Shown here: piece after piece, positions 1 through 9,821 of the stretch
Layout of the letters: every line of letters begins with the position of its first letter
Position numbering within the stretch: position 1 is the first letter of the stretch
NCBI RefSeq assembly: GCF_000213175.1
Contig: NW_009799179.1
Span: 7,239,981-7,303,980 of the forward strand
DNA length: 64,000 bases
Direction: 5' to 3'
From: Neurospora tetrasperma FGSC 2508
Taxonomy: Eukaryota; Ascomycota; Sordariomycetes; Sordariales; Sordariaceae
Made by a program: the position numbers and the translations under genes
Notes under the pieces: model-generated
What the model was told of the DNA's origin: nothing
Databases searched by the model: none
What the model saw: the letters and a program-made list of their open reading frames with translations, nothing else

Positions 1-2018
1 ATGGGACAAAGGGGTGTTTTTTAAGGAACATGGTTTCCTTACAACTAACGTACCTCTTTACCATGGGAAATGGGGGAAAGACGGTGGTCGTCAGGCTCTG
101 TAAGCATGGAAGTCCAAGTTCACGATAGAGATGTTCGTTGGATGTTGAAGGGCGAGGAACAGCAGAAGGTAGGTAGGTATCCAGTCTTGAACAGTCTCCC
201 CGCGGGCGGTGTTCGTTTTGAACGAAAGTCAGGGTCCGAAGATGGTGATGTTCCAGAATAGGGGTGGGTTCCCTTAACGCTAGCTGCCCTGACTCCGGTG
301 CCCCAGTATGGTGGCGCTCCTTGCCCTGTGAACAGCCCCTGGGTCTGTGCTGCTGGCGGGTTGACCTGAGCGTGGTGCCCGAAGTGGCCGTGTCCGAGCC
401 CTCCGCCGGTCAGACAAGTGGGGCTGAACCGCGGTGTCTTCCGGTGTCGAGTGTCGGAATTCCGTCTGCTTGCCCCTTTACCCGAGCAACGTCCTCGGAG
501 GGTGGGTGGATGATCGATGGGATGAGGAATTCAGGAAAAGTTCACATTGAACAATCTGAGGGAGCTGTCAGGCTTTTAAAAGCGGCGACTATGCACAACC
601 GATAGAGGGTTATCTCGCTTTCCAACAAGGAAATGGGATTGGGTCTTTCGGTCCGCCAGAGTGAAAAGCCATCGAAGCCCAGGCACCCATGGATCGCCCA
701 TTGGGTGCTGATCATGTTGTTATGGCGACGGCGGGGTTGAAGGCTACCCCTACTAGAGGTAAGTACCTCTATTCTACAGTCTTGGATTCGCTGGATATGG
801 TGTACAAGTGTGTAAATGACTGCATGCTGCGTGTTGACTGCATCTTTCCGTTCGGTCCCGTCCTGGTTCGTCCTCTAGACGAGGAATAAAAGTTGTAATA
901 TCCAACAAACAGGGTTCCGTTTTGTATTGTACTAAGAGCAAATGATCCTTGCATCGGAGGAATACCCAACAAAGCCCAAGAATTACCCGTGTCGAAACCA
1001 ATATGCCAAAGCTAGGTACTTGCGGCTTCCTCATGTTGTGCATCAAACAAGACGACATGGATGGCAAGAGGGTCTCTACACTCCAGACAAGGAACATAAT
1101 CCACAGGCCATTTTCCCCCTTGGGATCGACCTTATCCCGAATCACTGTATATCAGATGTCGCTCAGACCCCAGTAATCTCTGGTCGCCTGTTTGACGGCC
1201 TGCCTCAGCGATCCGGCTTGTTGTTGTGAGCCTATCCACCGAAGGCTGGTCATACCGAAGACCAACTCATAGGAGATATCTCATCTCGGGCTGCCCTTAG
1301 GATGGCTTCGAAAAAGCTTTCCGTTTATTGCCACCGCTTCTCACGCGGAACATCTACTATTTCAAACGAAACTCGTTGTTGCAGTTGTTTCCGAAACACC
1401 AAAGTTGCAGGAGACCGCCTCCTGTGAGTCTCCTCGTACACCAAAGAGATGAAGACGTGACAGACCTTGGTGTCGGATGCGGGATCTGTCACGTCAGGAA
1501 GGCTAACATGATCGACCAATTCACGGACTCGGTCTCCAGAAAAAGGTTGTAAATGTCAGTGAAAGACAGACAAGTTCGCTGGGAGGTCAGGGACTCCGTC
1601 GCCCAAACATGTCTTGCGTGACATGGAGGTTCAAATAACATCATCTTCCTGAAAGCCTAAAAATACTTACTGGTCTTTCATCTGCTCGTACCTTCCTCCG
1701 TTTTGTCCGGAGTTGCACTTGGAAAGTTCTGTCAATGGCATCAAGTTGATGCGGCTTATGACGTTGTCCTGTCCCTCGAGTTGTCATTATGGAGGATGTC
1801 GACCACTACCTATATCAATAGATAATTCCCAAGAGACCTACCAGTTCCTTTCTGACATCCCATGTGAAGATCTCGCCAACCTGCTACACTCGTTCTGAAC
1901 CGCATCCGTCTTTCACCTTGCTACCTGTATCACCTCGCAACGGCTTGGTGCTCTCTCAAACAGCATCCTTGGCCCGCCATCGAGAAACCGTTCTACCGAT
2001 ATTTAATTCCCAGAAACA
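1..2018. other. left-edge region, no recognisable gene
   Basis: Only short overlapping open frames occur (up to 123 codons) and none resembles a family I know. Base composition is ordinary, without the AT-rich character of RIP-mutated repeats. The last few hundred bases presumably contain the promoter and leader of the secreted-protein gene that starts at 2019. A partial or rapidly evolving gene cannot be excluded. Confidence 0.5.
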
Positions 2019-2697
2019 ATGTACATCCGACTCCTATATCTCCTTCTCCTGGGCGTCGCTAGTATCACCACGCATGCAAGCCCTACCCCTGCCGTTCTCG
2101 ACGACGGTCATGACCTGAACCAAGTCCCGGCCTTCAACGTCACCAACTTTGAGGCATCAGCCATGGTCCTCAGTAACCGAAACTTGTAAGTGCTCTCACG
2201 TCACCCACCTTCCTTGCATAGAGTCTCTCTCCTTCTATGTATTTTCCAGCAGAACAACAACCCACTAATCTCCCGATCCACCTCACTCTAGCTACAAATT
2301 CAACGTTACCTTTTATAACGAAGCCGTCCCCGTGCACTGCGAAGCAATGGGCACGACCGTTAACCACCAGTTAACCAGCATCCCGCAGACGTGGTGTCCA
2401 ACAGATCCAGGTGATGTTGGCAGCGGGTACGGTGGAAACGGGACCGGAACTAATAACCACCAGAGTAACATCACAACCACGGGACCAGGTGTCTCCTTCA
2501 AATGGACTGAACAACCGGACGGCAGCGCAGCATTGTTGATTGTACGCCGGATAAACGATCGGGTGGCGGACACGGCCGTGTATAAAGTCACTCCAGATTG
2601 CATACCGATGATGGGGGATGATATCTTTCGGCATCAGGTGTATGAGGGGCCGGAGAACTTTTCGGTGCCGGCTTATAGGTCCTCTGAGTTGGGTTAA
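2019..2697 (+). CDS. small secreted protein, unknown function
   Basis: Two exons, 2019-2185 and 2292-2697, give 190 residues. The 106-nt intron has a GTAAGT donor and a CTCTAG acceptor, and the phase closes on Phe-Tyr. Residues 1-20 form a clear signal peptide (hydrophobic LLYLLLLGVA core, then THA-SPTP), so the protein is predicted to enter the secretory pathway. The body contains several N-glycosylation sequons (NVT, NGT, NIT, NFS) and three cysteines, with alternating hydrophobic stretches suggesting a beta-rich domain. The start is the first ATG that supplies a signal peptide; the second exon alone would lack one. It faces the GH131 gene tail to tail, 284 bp apart. I do not recognise the family; small secreted fungal proteins of this size include cell-wall and effector-like proteins, but no role is claimed. 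The structure is good and the function unknown. Confidence 0.75.
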
Positions 2698-2981
2698 TCC
2701 CGTGGTAGTTTCATGGGGAATAGGTGCTGAGTGCTTGAAGTGGGCATGCGCGCAACTTGCTTGGGTTGAATGTTCATCATCATCGGCTAAGTAGTTGTCC
2801 AAGGATATCGAATCGTGGAATTGGGACATCCTAGCTTGTCACACCATTCATTGAGGGGGAGAGGTAGGAAGAACATGGAAATGCTTTACCTAGATATGCT
2901 GCCCAATCGATATTTTCCCAACTTGATGCTGTCACGGCTCTCTCATATACCGTACGAGGTATCATCCCGTACAACCACATA

Positions 2982-4149
2982 CTACAGAGACACACACCCA
3001 TTTGCACTATCCTCGATGAAAATCCCCCCGTAGATCTGTCCTTCATCGGTGCCACTCTCCTGATACCCCGAATTTACCACATCATCAGTGCCAGTAGGCT
3101 TCTTGAGAATGCCAATCTGATATTGGCCTTCTCCCGCATTATTGTTCGGCACAGCCTGAGTGACACTACGCAAAGGTTCATGGCCTTTGGAATAGTAGAG
3201 GCGTAGCGTGCTGTTATCTTTTTGGTCAGTCAATGAAATCAAGGACGAAGAACCGGGGAAAGCAACATGCTTCTTGTTGAAATCCAGAGTAATAGCAAAA
3301 TTCTGCCACTCCTTCTGCTCAATAGGCGTCGACCAGATCAACTTGTTCTCCCGGCTCAAGATCTTGAAGGTGTTCTTGGCTAGGCTGCCTTCCTGGCCGA
3401 TGATGGTGCCGGTTTGAAAGTTGAATTGGTTGGCGGACCAGTCGGAGGTTTCGTGCCAGACGTTCTATTACACGGGCCAGTCAGTAACACGAATTGACGA
3501 CCAAGGGAAGCATGGAGCAGAAAACAAAGAAAAAGAGAAAGGAGGAAGGGAGAGAAGGAAAGGAAAGAAAAGGACCAAAGCTTACAAGATACTCATGCGT
3601 CAAATTCAACCCTCTCGCCTCATCCTGCTTGACACTAAAATGCAGTGTCTTCACTCCTCTGGACGCAGGGCTGCCGATGTTTTTGCTAGATTTTCCAGTT
3701 CAATATCAGTAAATATCTTCCCAAATCCCAACCAACCTCCATACCGCCTTACTCCCCAAATATCTTGCCAATTATCACAACCGGTCATTAGGGTGTACTC
3801 ACTCCCCATTGAAAATTAACCCAGCCCTCCTAAACCCATACTGTGTCTTGAACACACTCGCATCGGTAATAGTCACCTCCAGAGGTTTATAGCTGCAACT
3901 ATCAAAGCGGCTCCCCTTGTCCCCCTCAGGAAATCGAATGATCTGGCTCCATTTGAGACTGGATCCCTTGACATTGTCCGGGTTGAAGAGGGAGGTGGCA
4001 GGGCTGTCGAAGTCGATTAGCTGTGTACGGGTCTTGATGCGGCCGTCGAAGATTAGAGGGCATTTGATTAACGCGGCGTGGGGATGGGGAACGGCGAGCG
4101 CGGTGGTTGCTAGGGTGAATAGAAGGGTGAGGATGGTTGGGGTGAGCAT
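2982..4149 (-). CDS. secreted glycoside hydrolase family 131 beta-glucanase
   Basis: Three exons on the minus strand, 3803-4149, 3586-3685 and 2982-3464, encode 309 residues. Donors are GTGAGT and GTAAGC, acceptors CTAG and AATAG, and phases close exactly. Residues 1-19 are a signal peptide. The mature protein matches the GH131 N-terminal catalytic family: CPLIFDGRI near the start, FNPDNVKGSSLKWSQ, a GFRRAGLIF strand, GVKTLHFSV, HEYLNVWHETSDW, QFNFQTGTIIGQ, WSTPIEQKEWQNFAITLDF and GQYQIGILKKPT. GH131 enzymes cleave beta-1,3/1,6 and beta-1,4 glucans outside the cell, acting on plant or fungal walls. About 25 residues between the ITLDF strand and LRLYYSKG look longer than in relatives I remember. 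An unspliced intron there would break the frame unless differently bounded, so I keep it as an insertion. Catalytic residues were not assigned. Confidence 0.88.
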
Positions 4150-4947
4150 CTTGTCCGAAAGGTCGATGGACGGTGGGAAAATAGGAGTATCGGCGTCTCC
4201 GTAACCTAAGAACGATGGTATTTGTGACGGTTGGAGGGAAAGCTTGTTATATCTCTGACACTCCTCTGCTGCTACTTACTGAACCCCGGGACATAACTCC
4301 CCGGCTGATTTGAGCGGATGGCATCATCAACCGCACACACATAGGTGACTCCCTTCGGCCGGGATCGCATTCCTGGATCTTGAGGTTGAGATGATAATGT
4401 AACGATACGACAAAGGAACCACGTCCCGAATATCCGGATCGGGTTTGTGGGGAAATACTACCTATTTTCCCACCGTCTTCCACCTACATCCTTACGTTGG
4501 GAAATCCGGGAATGTGCCCAACCACCAACCTATCATCCATTCGTCCTTACGCTTGGAAGCATCGCTTGCAAACTCGGTTGTTCATCACTGAAGTGTTTGG
4601 ATTCTTGGTGGCGGAAGCCGAGAACCAGCTGGACGAATGGATGGGTTGGACCGAACTGGCAGGATGACACCTCGTAATACAAATCATGTGTGGCCCAGTA
4701 AACAGCATGTGACTCTCAAGGGAGCTAAAGAACTACATTATATGTAGGGTATATATGTGCATATATATAGTGTGTCTTTTTTTCTTTTTTTCGGCTGTCC
4801 CTAAAAGTGGATGCAAAAACAAAACAGGAAGAAAAAAAAACTAATCACCTGCTTGACAACCAACCAAGCCGAAACGCCTACTTTGTCCACCCAAACGCCA
4901 GAAGCATGGAGCAACTATGTACCTTGACCAGATACTGTTTATCATGG
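4150..4947. other. intergenic: GH131 promoter side and aminopeptidase 3' side
   Basis: This gap lies between the start of the GH131 gene and the stop of the dipeptidyl aminopeptidase, both on the minus strand. It holds a TA-rich tract around 4740-4770 followed by a T-rich run, which on the minus strand would fall in the 3' flank of the aminopeptidase. No further gene was recognised. Confidence 0.5.
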
Positions 4948-7785
4948 TCAAGCAGTGGGAAGAGCACGCCGCTTCATGCCGTTAGGCTGCGCGTTGGCGA
5001 TTTTCAACCATTCGCCGTTAAAAGCATTGACCAGCCAGTTAGTCAGTTCTGTGTAGATTTCAGTCAGCGATTCTGGTCGACTCGGGCATAACAACACATT
5101 CAAGTACTCACTATCAAACACGATCCGGTTAGCATTATGGAAATAAATGCCATGATCACTATCCGGAAAAACATGAACATCATAGTTCTCAACGCTCCGC
5201 TGATCGAGCGCGTCCAAGAGCGTCAAAGAGTTCTGCATGTGAACGTTATCGTCGGCCACGCCGTGCATCAAGAGAAAGCGCACGTTCTGCGAAAGGGCAG
5301 TAACGTTGGTGACGGCGGCTGATTCGTAGCCCTCGGGATTCGTCTGGGGGGTGCGCATGTACCGCTCCGTGTAGATGCTGTCGTAGAAGCGCCAATCGGT
5401 GACGGGGGCGACGGCCATGCCGTACTTGAAGGTCTGTCCCGCATCCTGCTCGAGGGTCTTGAGCGTCATGTAGCCGCCGTAGCTCCAGCCCCAGATGGCA
5501 AGACGGTCTTCGTCTATGTAATCCTTCTGAGCCCAGTGCTTCGCGGCAGCGATTTGATCGTGAGATTCCCAGGTACCGAGGTTGCCCCGGATAATGACAC
5601 GGTTCTTACGGCCGATGAAGCCTGTTCCACGCCCGTCAACCGTAACGCAGATATAACCGAGACCAGCAGCCACAAACGATTGGAAGTCAACAGCAAAGGT
5701 TTTCTTGACGGTCTGGGAGACAGGACCGCTGTACTGCTGGAACAGCACGGGATACTTCTTGTTCTTGTCAAAATGTGGCGGACGTCTCTCGATGTAGTTA
5801 AGTTCTACGCCGTCAACGTTGATGGTGCCATAGATATTGATAGGAAGTTCGTGCTTCTTGGCGGCTTCGGCGAGATCTTTGTTCTCCTCCACGACGTGCT
5901 CGTACTTGTCGGGGTTGCTCGGGGTGCTGATGACCTTTTGCCAGGGAATATCTGGGCCCTGGTAGGACACCAAGGCGTACCCGGCACCGGTCGAGAACGA
6001 GATGGCGTAGTAACCCTCCTTGGAAGTGTCCGTCACCGGTGTCATATCTTCTCCGGTCAGCTTGACCTGGTAGACATGACGCTGGATCGAGGATTCTTTC
6101 GTAGAAACAAAGTAGACCAGGTTCCTTTGCAGGTCAACGGCAGATGGCGCATCGACAACTTCGTAGTCCCCAGAGGTGAGCATGATGGGGTTTGGATTGT
6201 CCAACGGCGTGAAGTATGCTAGATGATCACCATTGTTGTGAATGATAGTGTCCACATAGCCATCATCAGGACGACCGTTGGCAGGATCGGCCGGGATGAA
6301 CTTGGTCTTGTGGGAGATCTCAAACCAGCCACCGTCGATGTCGTTGACATCAACGGTTCTGACTGCCTTTCCAGTGCGCGATCCCACGTCAACCAGCACG
6401 ACGCGCATCACATCACTCACTCTGTTTGTCTCCTTGATCAAGACCTGCTTTCCGGCCCAGATAACCTCGGTGATAAGGCGATCGTCGTCGGCAAAACGGC
6501 CTGAGATATCAACAGAGAAGACATCGCCACGTTTGACATCATAGAACTTGAGGTCGACAATGGGGTTGTGTGCGCCAGCCTTTGGGTACTTGATTTGTCT
6601 GACCTCGGGGTAGTTCTCCTCTCCCGGTTTGGGCTCCTCGCCACTGGGTCTAGACACAAAATACTGGATGGGATACTCGGGAACGCCTGTTTCGTTGGTC
6701 CGCAAAAAGGCAACATAATTGCCGTCCTCGGACCACCAGGTAGCAACACCACTTGCCAACACCTCTTCCTCGTAGACCCAGTCGGGGACGCCGTTGAAAA
6801 CGTCTGCACTGCCGTCCCTGGTGATTTGCACAATCTTATCGCTGTCGAGTTTGCGAAGGAACATGTTGTTATCCCGGGTGTAGACAATGGCATCACTGGT
6901 GGGGCTCCATGACGCCAGCTGGAGACGAGCATCGACATCGTAGGGAACTAGAGGCTCAGCTTGCTGAGTCTCAACGTCAAAGATCCAGTAGACAGCGTAG
7001 TATGAGTGGCGCCAGTTGTTCTGAACGTCGGTCGCAAGCAAGACTTTCTTCAAGTCCCGGCTGGGAACGGTGACAGTAGGCCAGTATGTTTTGTTGGCAA
7101 ATTCAAACAATTTGTCTTTGATCAGGGTCTTGCTTTTGGAGGCTTGAACGGAGGAAGGGTTCTGAGCTCGCACATCTTCGACCACAAGGTAGTCTTTATT
7201 TGCGCCCTCCTTCTCCAGAAGCAGGCCATCTTCTCCGTTTGCACCAGCGATCCAGCTGATGGAATGGCTCTTGGCACGCCATTCATTGTTCAAGACTTGG
7301 TCTAGCGTGACCTTCTTTCCACTGCCGTGCGTGACTGTTGCTTGGGGGTCATGCGCGAAGGAGGAGGATGGCTTGTAGGCCTTGGACGAGACGAAGAAGA
7401 TCAGGCCGATGACCCAAGTGGCGACCAGCGCTCCCGACACGATGAATAGCCATCTCCTCAAACTGCGATCCATACGCTGACCGTCGGCGGATGAGCGCTG
7501 GTATGAACGGGAAGAGGGGCTCGCATTACCCAAGAAGGGCCCAGTCTCGAGATCGTCATTGTTTAGTTCGTCCTTGAGTGAGTCATTGTCGTCGCCATCG
7601 GTGCCGCGAGCCGGAAACTCCTTGGTATCGAGACGCTCTTGTATGCGATCGAAGACGATACTCGTCGTGGATACGGTAGAGTCGGTTTCTTGCGACATGC
7701 TTCTTCGATGCTGGCTGGGGCTATGGTCTCTGAAGCGATCAAGGCCAGACCGTAGCGTATTATCATCCGAGTACGTGGATGGCAT
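4948..7785 (-). CDS. type II membrane dipeptidyl aminopeptidase (S9B, Ste13/DapB class)
   Basis: Two exons, 5112-7785 and 4948-5048, encode 924 residues. The 63-nt intron at 5049-5111 is in frame and lacks a stop, so an unspliced reading also stays open, but removal restores the conserved junction IVFDKLTNW. Residues 1-110 form a polar cytosolic tail, 112-133 a single transmembrane segment and the rest a lumenal beta-propeller plus alpha/beta hydrolase. The catalytic triad is visible: Ser768 in GWSYGG, Asp845 in ADDNVH and His878 in SDHGI, with spacings almost those of mammalian DPP-IV. The family removes N-terminal X-Pro and X-Ala dipeptides in the late Golgi or vacuole. In yeast the Ste13 member trims Glu-Ala spacers from alpha-factor, and the pheromone precursor at 59021 carries comparable spacers. 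Whether this enzyme is Golgi (Ste13-like) or vacuolar (Dap2/DapB-like) cannot be told from sequence alone. Confidence 0.95.
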   Translation of the reverse strand: MPSTYSDDNTLRSGLDRFRDHSPSQHRRSMSQETDSTVSTTSIVFDRIQERLDTKEFPARGTDGDDNDSLKDELNNDDLETGPFLGNASPSSRSYQRSSADGQRMDRSLRRWLFIVSGALVATWVIGLIFFVSSKAYKPSSSFAHDPQATVTHGSGKKVTLDQVLNNEWRAKSHSISWIAGANGEDGLLLEKEGANKDYLVVEDVRAQNPSSVQASKSKTLIKDKLFEFANKTYWPTVTVPSRDLKKVLLATDVQNNWRHSYYAVYWIFDVETQQAEPLVPYDVDARLQLASWSPTSDAIVYTRDNNMFLRKLDSDKIVQITRDGSADVFNGVPDWVYEEEVLASGVATWWSEDGNYVAFLRTNETGVPEYPIQYFVSRPSGEEPKPGEENYPEVRQIKYPKAGAHNPIVDLKFYDVKRGDVFSVDISGRFADDDRLITEVIWAGKQVLIKETNRVSDVMRVVLVDVGSRTGKAVRTVDVNDIDGGWFEISHKTKFIPADPANGRPDDGYVDTIIHNNGDHLAYFTPLDNPNPIMLTSGDYEVVDAPSAVDLQRNLVYFVSTKESSIQRHVYQVKLTGEDMTPVTDTSKEGYYAISFSTGAGYALVSYQGPDIPWQKVISTPSNPDKYEHVVEENKDLAEAAKKHELPINIYGTINVDGVELNYIERRPPHFDKNKKYPVLFQQYSGPVSQTVKKTFAVDFQSFVAAGLGYICVTVDGRGTGFIGRKNRVIIRGNLGTWESHDQIAAAKHWAQKDYIDEDRLAIWGWSYGGYMTLKTLEQDAGQTFKYGMAVAPVTDWRFYDSIYTERYMRTPQTNPEGYESAAVTNVTALSQNVRFLLMHGVADDNVHMQNSLTLLDALDQRSVENYDVHVFPDSDHGIYFHNANRIVFDSEYLNVLLCPSRPESLTEIYTELTNWLVNAFNGEWLKIANAQPNGMKRRALPTA

Positions 7786-9821
7786 ACTGAGGACGGACGA
7801 GGAACGATTGCGCCCAGATAATCTGTTTCTGTGCCCGATTGCACCTCGATGTGGCTGTTTGGCGGGATCAAGGGAACCCGTTCACCAGAAAAAGAGAGGT
7901 GCTACTACTCAATAGCAGCAGGGACTGCGCGACCGGCGTGCAGGACGTTGTATTCTTTGTAGGACAAATTGAACCCTAGGGGCAAAACATGACCGATTCG
8001 GTCGCTATTCAGATACTGTTTGGGACAAGGACGAGGTGGTCCCTTTGACGGAGATGGAGTTGTTGAAGGGCCTCGACTTCGGCCATCTGCGACACCGAGA
8101 CCGTGACAACGTAGGGCGCCACGCGACAGCCAACACAGGGGGGTCCTGGTCTGCCCGGTGCAGATACAAGTACACTACAAGTACCTGGGCAGACTGCTGT
8201 GGTAACCCTAACCCTGATTATGGGGATAGAGGCGAATTGGCTTCAGCGAGACGAATCGTCGAGCAAACACAAGCCGCCTTCCTCCCTTGAAACCTCTGTT
8301 CCTGAAGAAGTTGGATTGATCACTCGGTACTAGGGTTGATCTCGAAACAACCTCGAAGTAATCAGAATCACAAACGTGAGCATGAATCGGGAGAGGTGAA
8401 AAATCTACCAGAGTGTCTGTCGGCCTTCCAAGCAGTTTCTCCTAGGCTCTGCGTTGTCTCAAGATGCGCGTGGGAGTATCGCTCAGATATCCAGAAACGC
8501 AAGTTGACACAGAACCTCACGGCGACTCGAAAGACTGGTTCGGGCAATTGCTTGCTATAGTAAGCACCTGTTGCAGGCATTTAAATATTTAGCTCATAGC
8601 TTCGGATAGCAGTCACCGACAGACAGCGTTTGAAGCTTCTTGTTAGCTAGTCTGGTCTGGTTGGTTTCGTTCAGACGTGGGGGCGGAGTCCGAGGGAAAG
8701 AGGTTTGGTGATATTTGGGAACGGCCCGGGACCGGGTACAAGTCATTGTGTGGAGATGCCACAGAAGCGCCTTAACAAGTTCAAACGTTGGCAGTCAGCA
8801 GCCAGTCAAAATGAGATGGCGTCGGTTGAATGGTGAGGGGAGGTATGTAGCCGCCAGCTGGCAGACACCATTCATTTGCGATACGATGCGAAGTGCTGCT
8901 CAAACTGTAACTCTCCGGATATTGAATGGAGCTCCATTGACAAAATGCAAGACTGGATATTGCGTTCCTAGATGATGCTATCGTGAAGTACATAGTGATG
9001 GCGCACAAAACCTGGGGAAGACGTTGGGAATCCTATTCGACCTAAAATAACAATCGGGTGTGCAGCCCGTGCACCACTCCAGCAGCTGAAGCTACAATGA
9101 GCTACCAGCGTGAAACCCGAGAGCTGGCCTGAAACTGAAGTGAGGTGCCAAACGCCAAACCGGGGGCGGCCAGAGCTTCTGGTAGGTTGCGACATTTCTC
9201 CGGGATTACCCGGGCGACGGATTACATTATTGGGCAGCTGGGCAGACTTCTGGCCGCCAGAGCTTGACACCTGAAGGATGCAGCCCGCCGCCGGACGGGA
9301 GCAAGGCGCTCAGAGCTGGAGACCTGAGAGACCTTTGCTGAGGTCGGGGCAGAGGAGCAGGATGGAGGAAACGGTAGGTAGACTGCTGTCATCACGGAGC
9401 TCCGGGGCCGGCTGCAGTCAGAATGGGGAACTGGACATGGGATGTAGCAATCAATGCCTTCGATCGTTCGGCTCGGAACCAAGGCTCGAGGCGGGGAGGG
9501 GAGATTGATGGTGGGTGAAGGTGGGTGAAATGCGGATGCGCTGCCTTTTTGTAGTAACCTCAGAAACCTCTCGATTTTGGAGGCGTGGTTGGTGGAGTTG
9601 CTCGGGATTCTGGTAGAGAGCAAAATTCTCAGCCGATTGCTGATTGGTGTTGTCCAAGCTTTGCCCCACCTTTTCCCTTCGAACCAAGGCCACTCGACAA
9701 TTTTCCTCACGCCGGGCTCTCCAAACCTCCATCAACCTCCCGCTACATCTCCCCTCCACGCAATTGCAATTGTGTTGCGATTGCATTCCTTCTGCTCGTC
9801 ACGAACAGACACCTCCACAAC
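7786..9821. other. divergent intergenic region between aminopeptidase and atp-1
   Basis: Two kilobases separate the divergent starts of the aminopeptidase (minus) and atp-1 (plus). Open frames here are short, overlapping on both strands and without family resemblance. The last 200 bases are pyrimidine-rich on the plus strand, as expected of a highly expressed fungal leader before the atp-1 ATG. A short TAACCC-type direct repeat near 8201-8216 resembles two telomere units or a telo-box and is too short to call more. Confidence 0.5.

Noticed and set aside
8201-8216. TAACCC-type repeat resembling telomere sequence
   Set aside because: Only two units; too short for an interstitial telomere and expected by chance or as a telo-box-like promoter motif.
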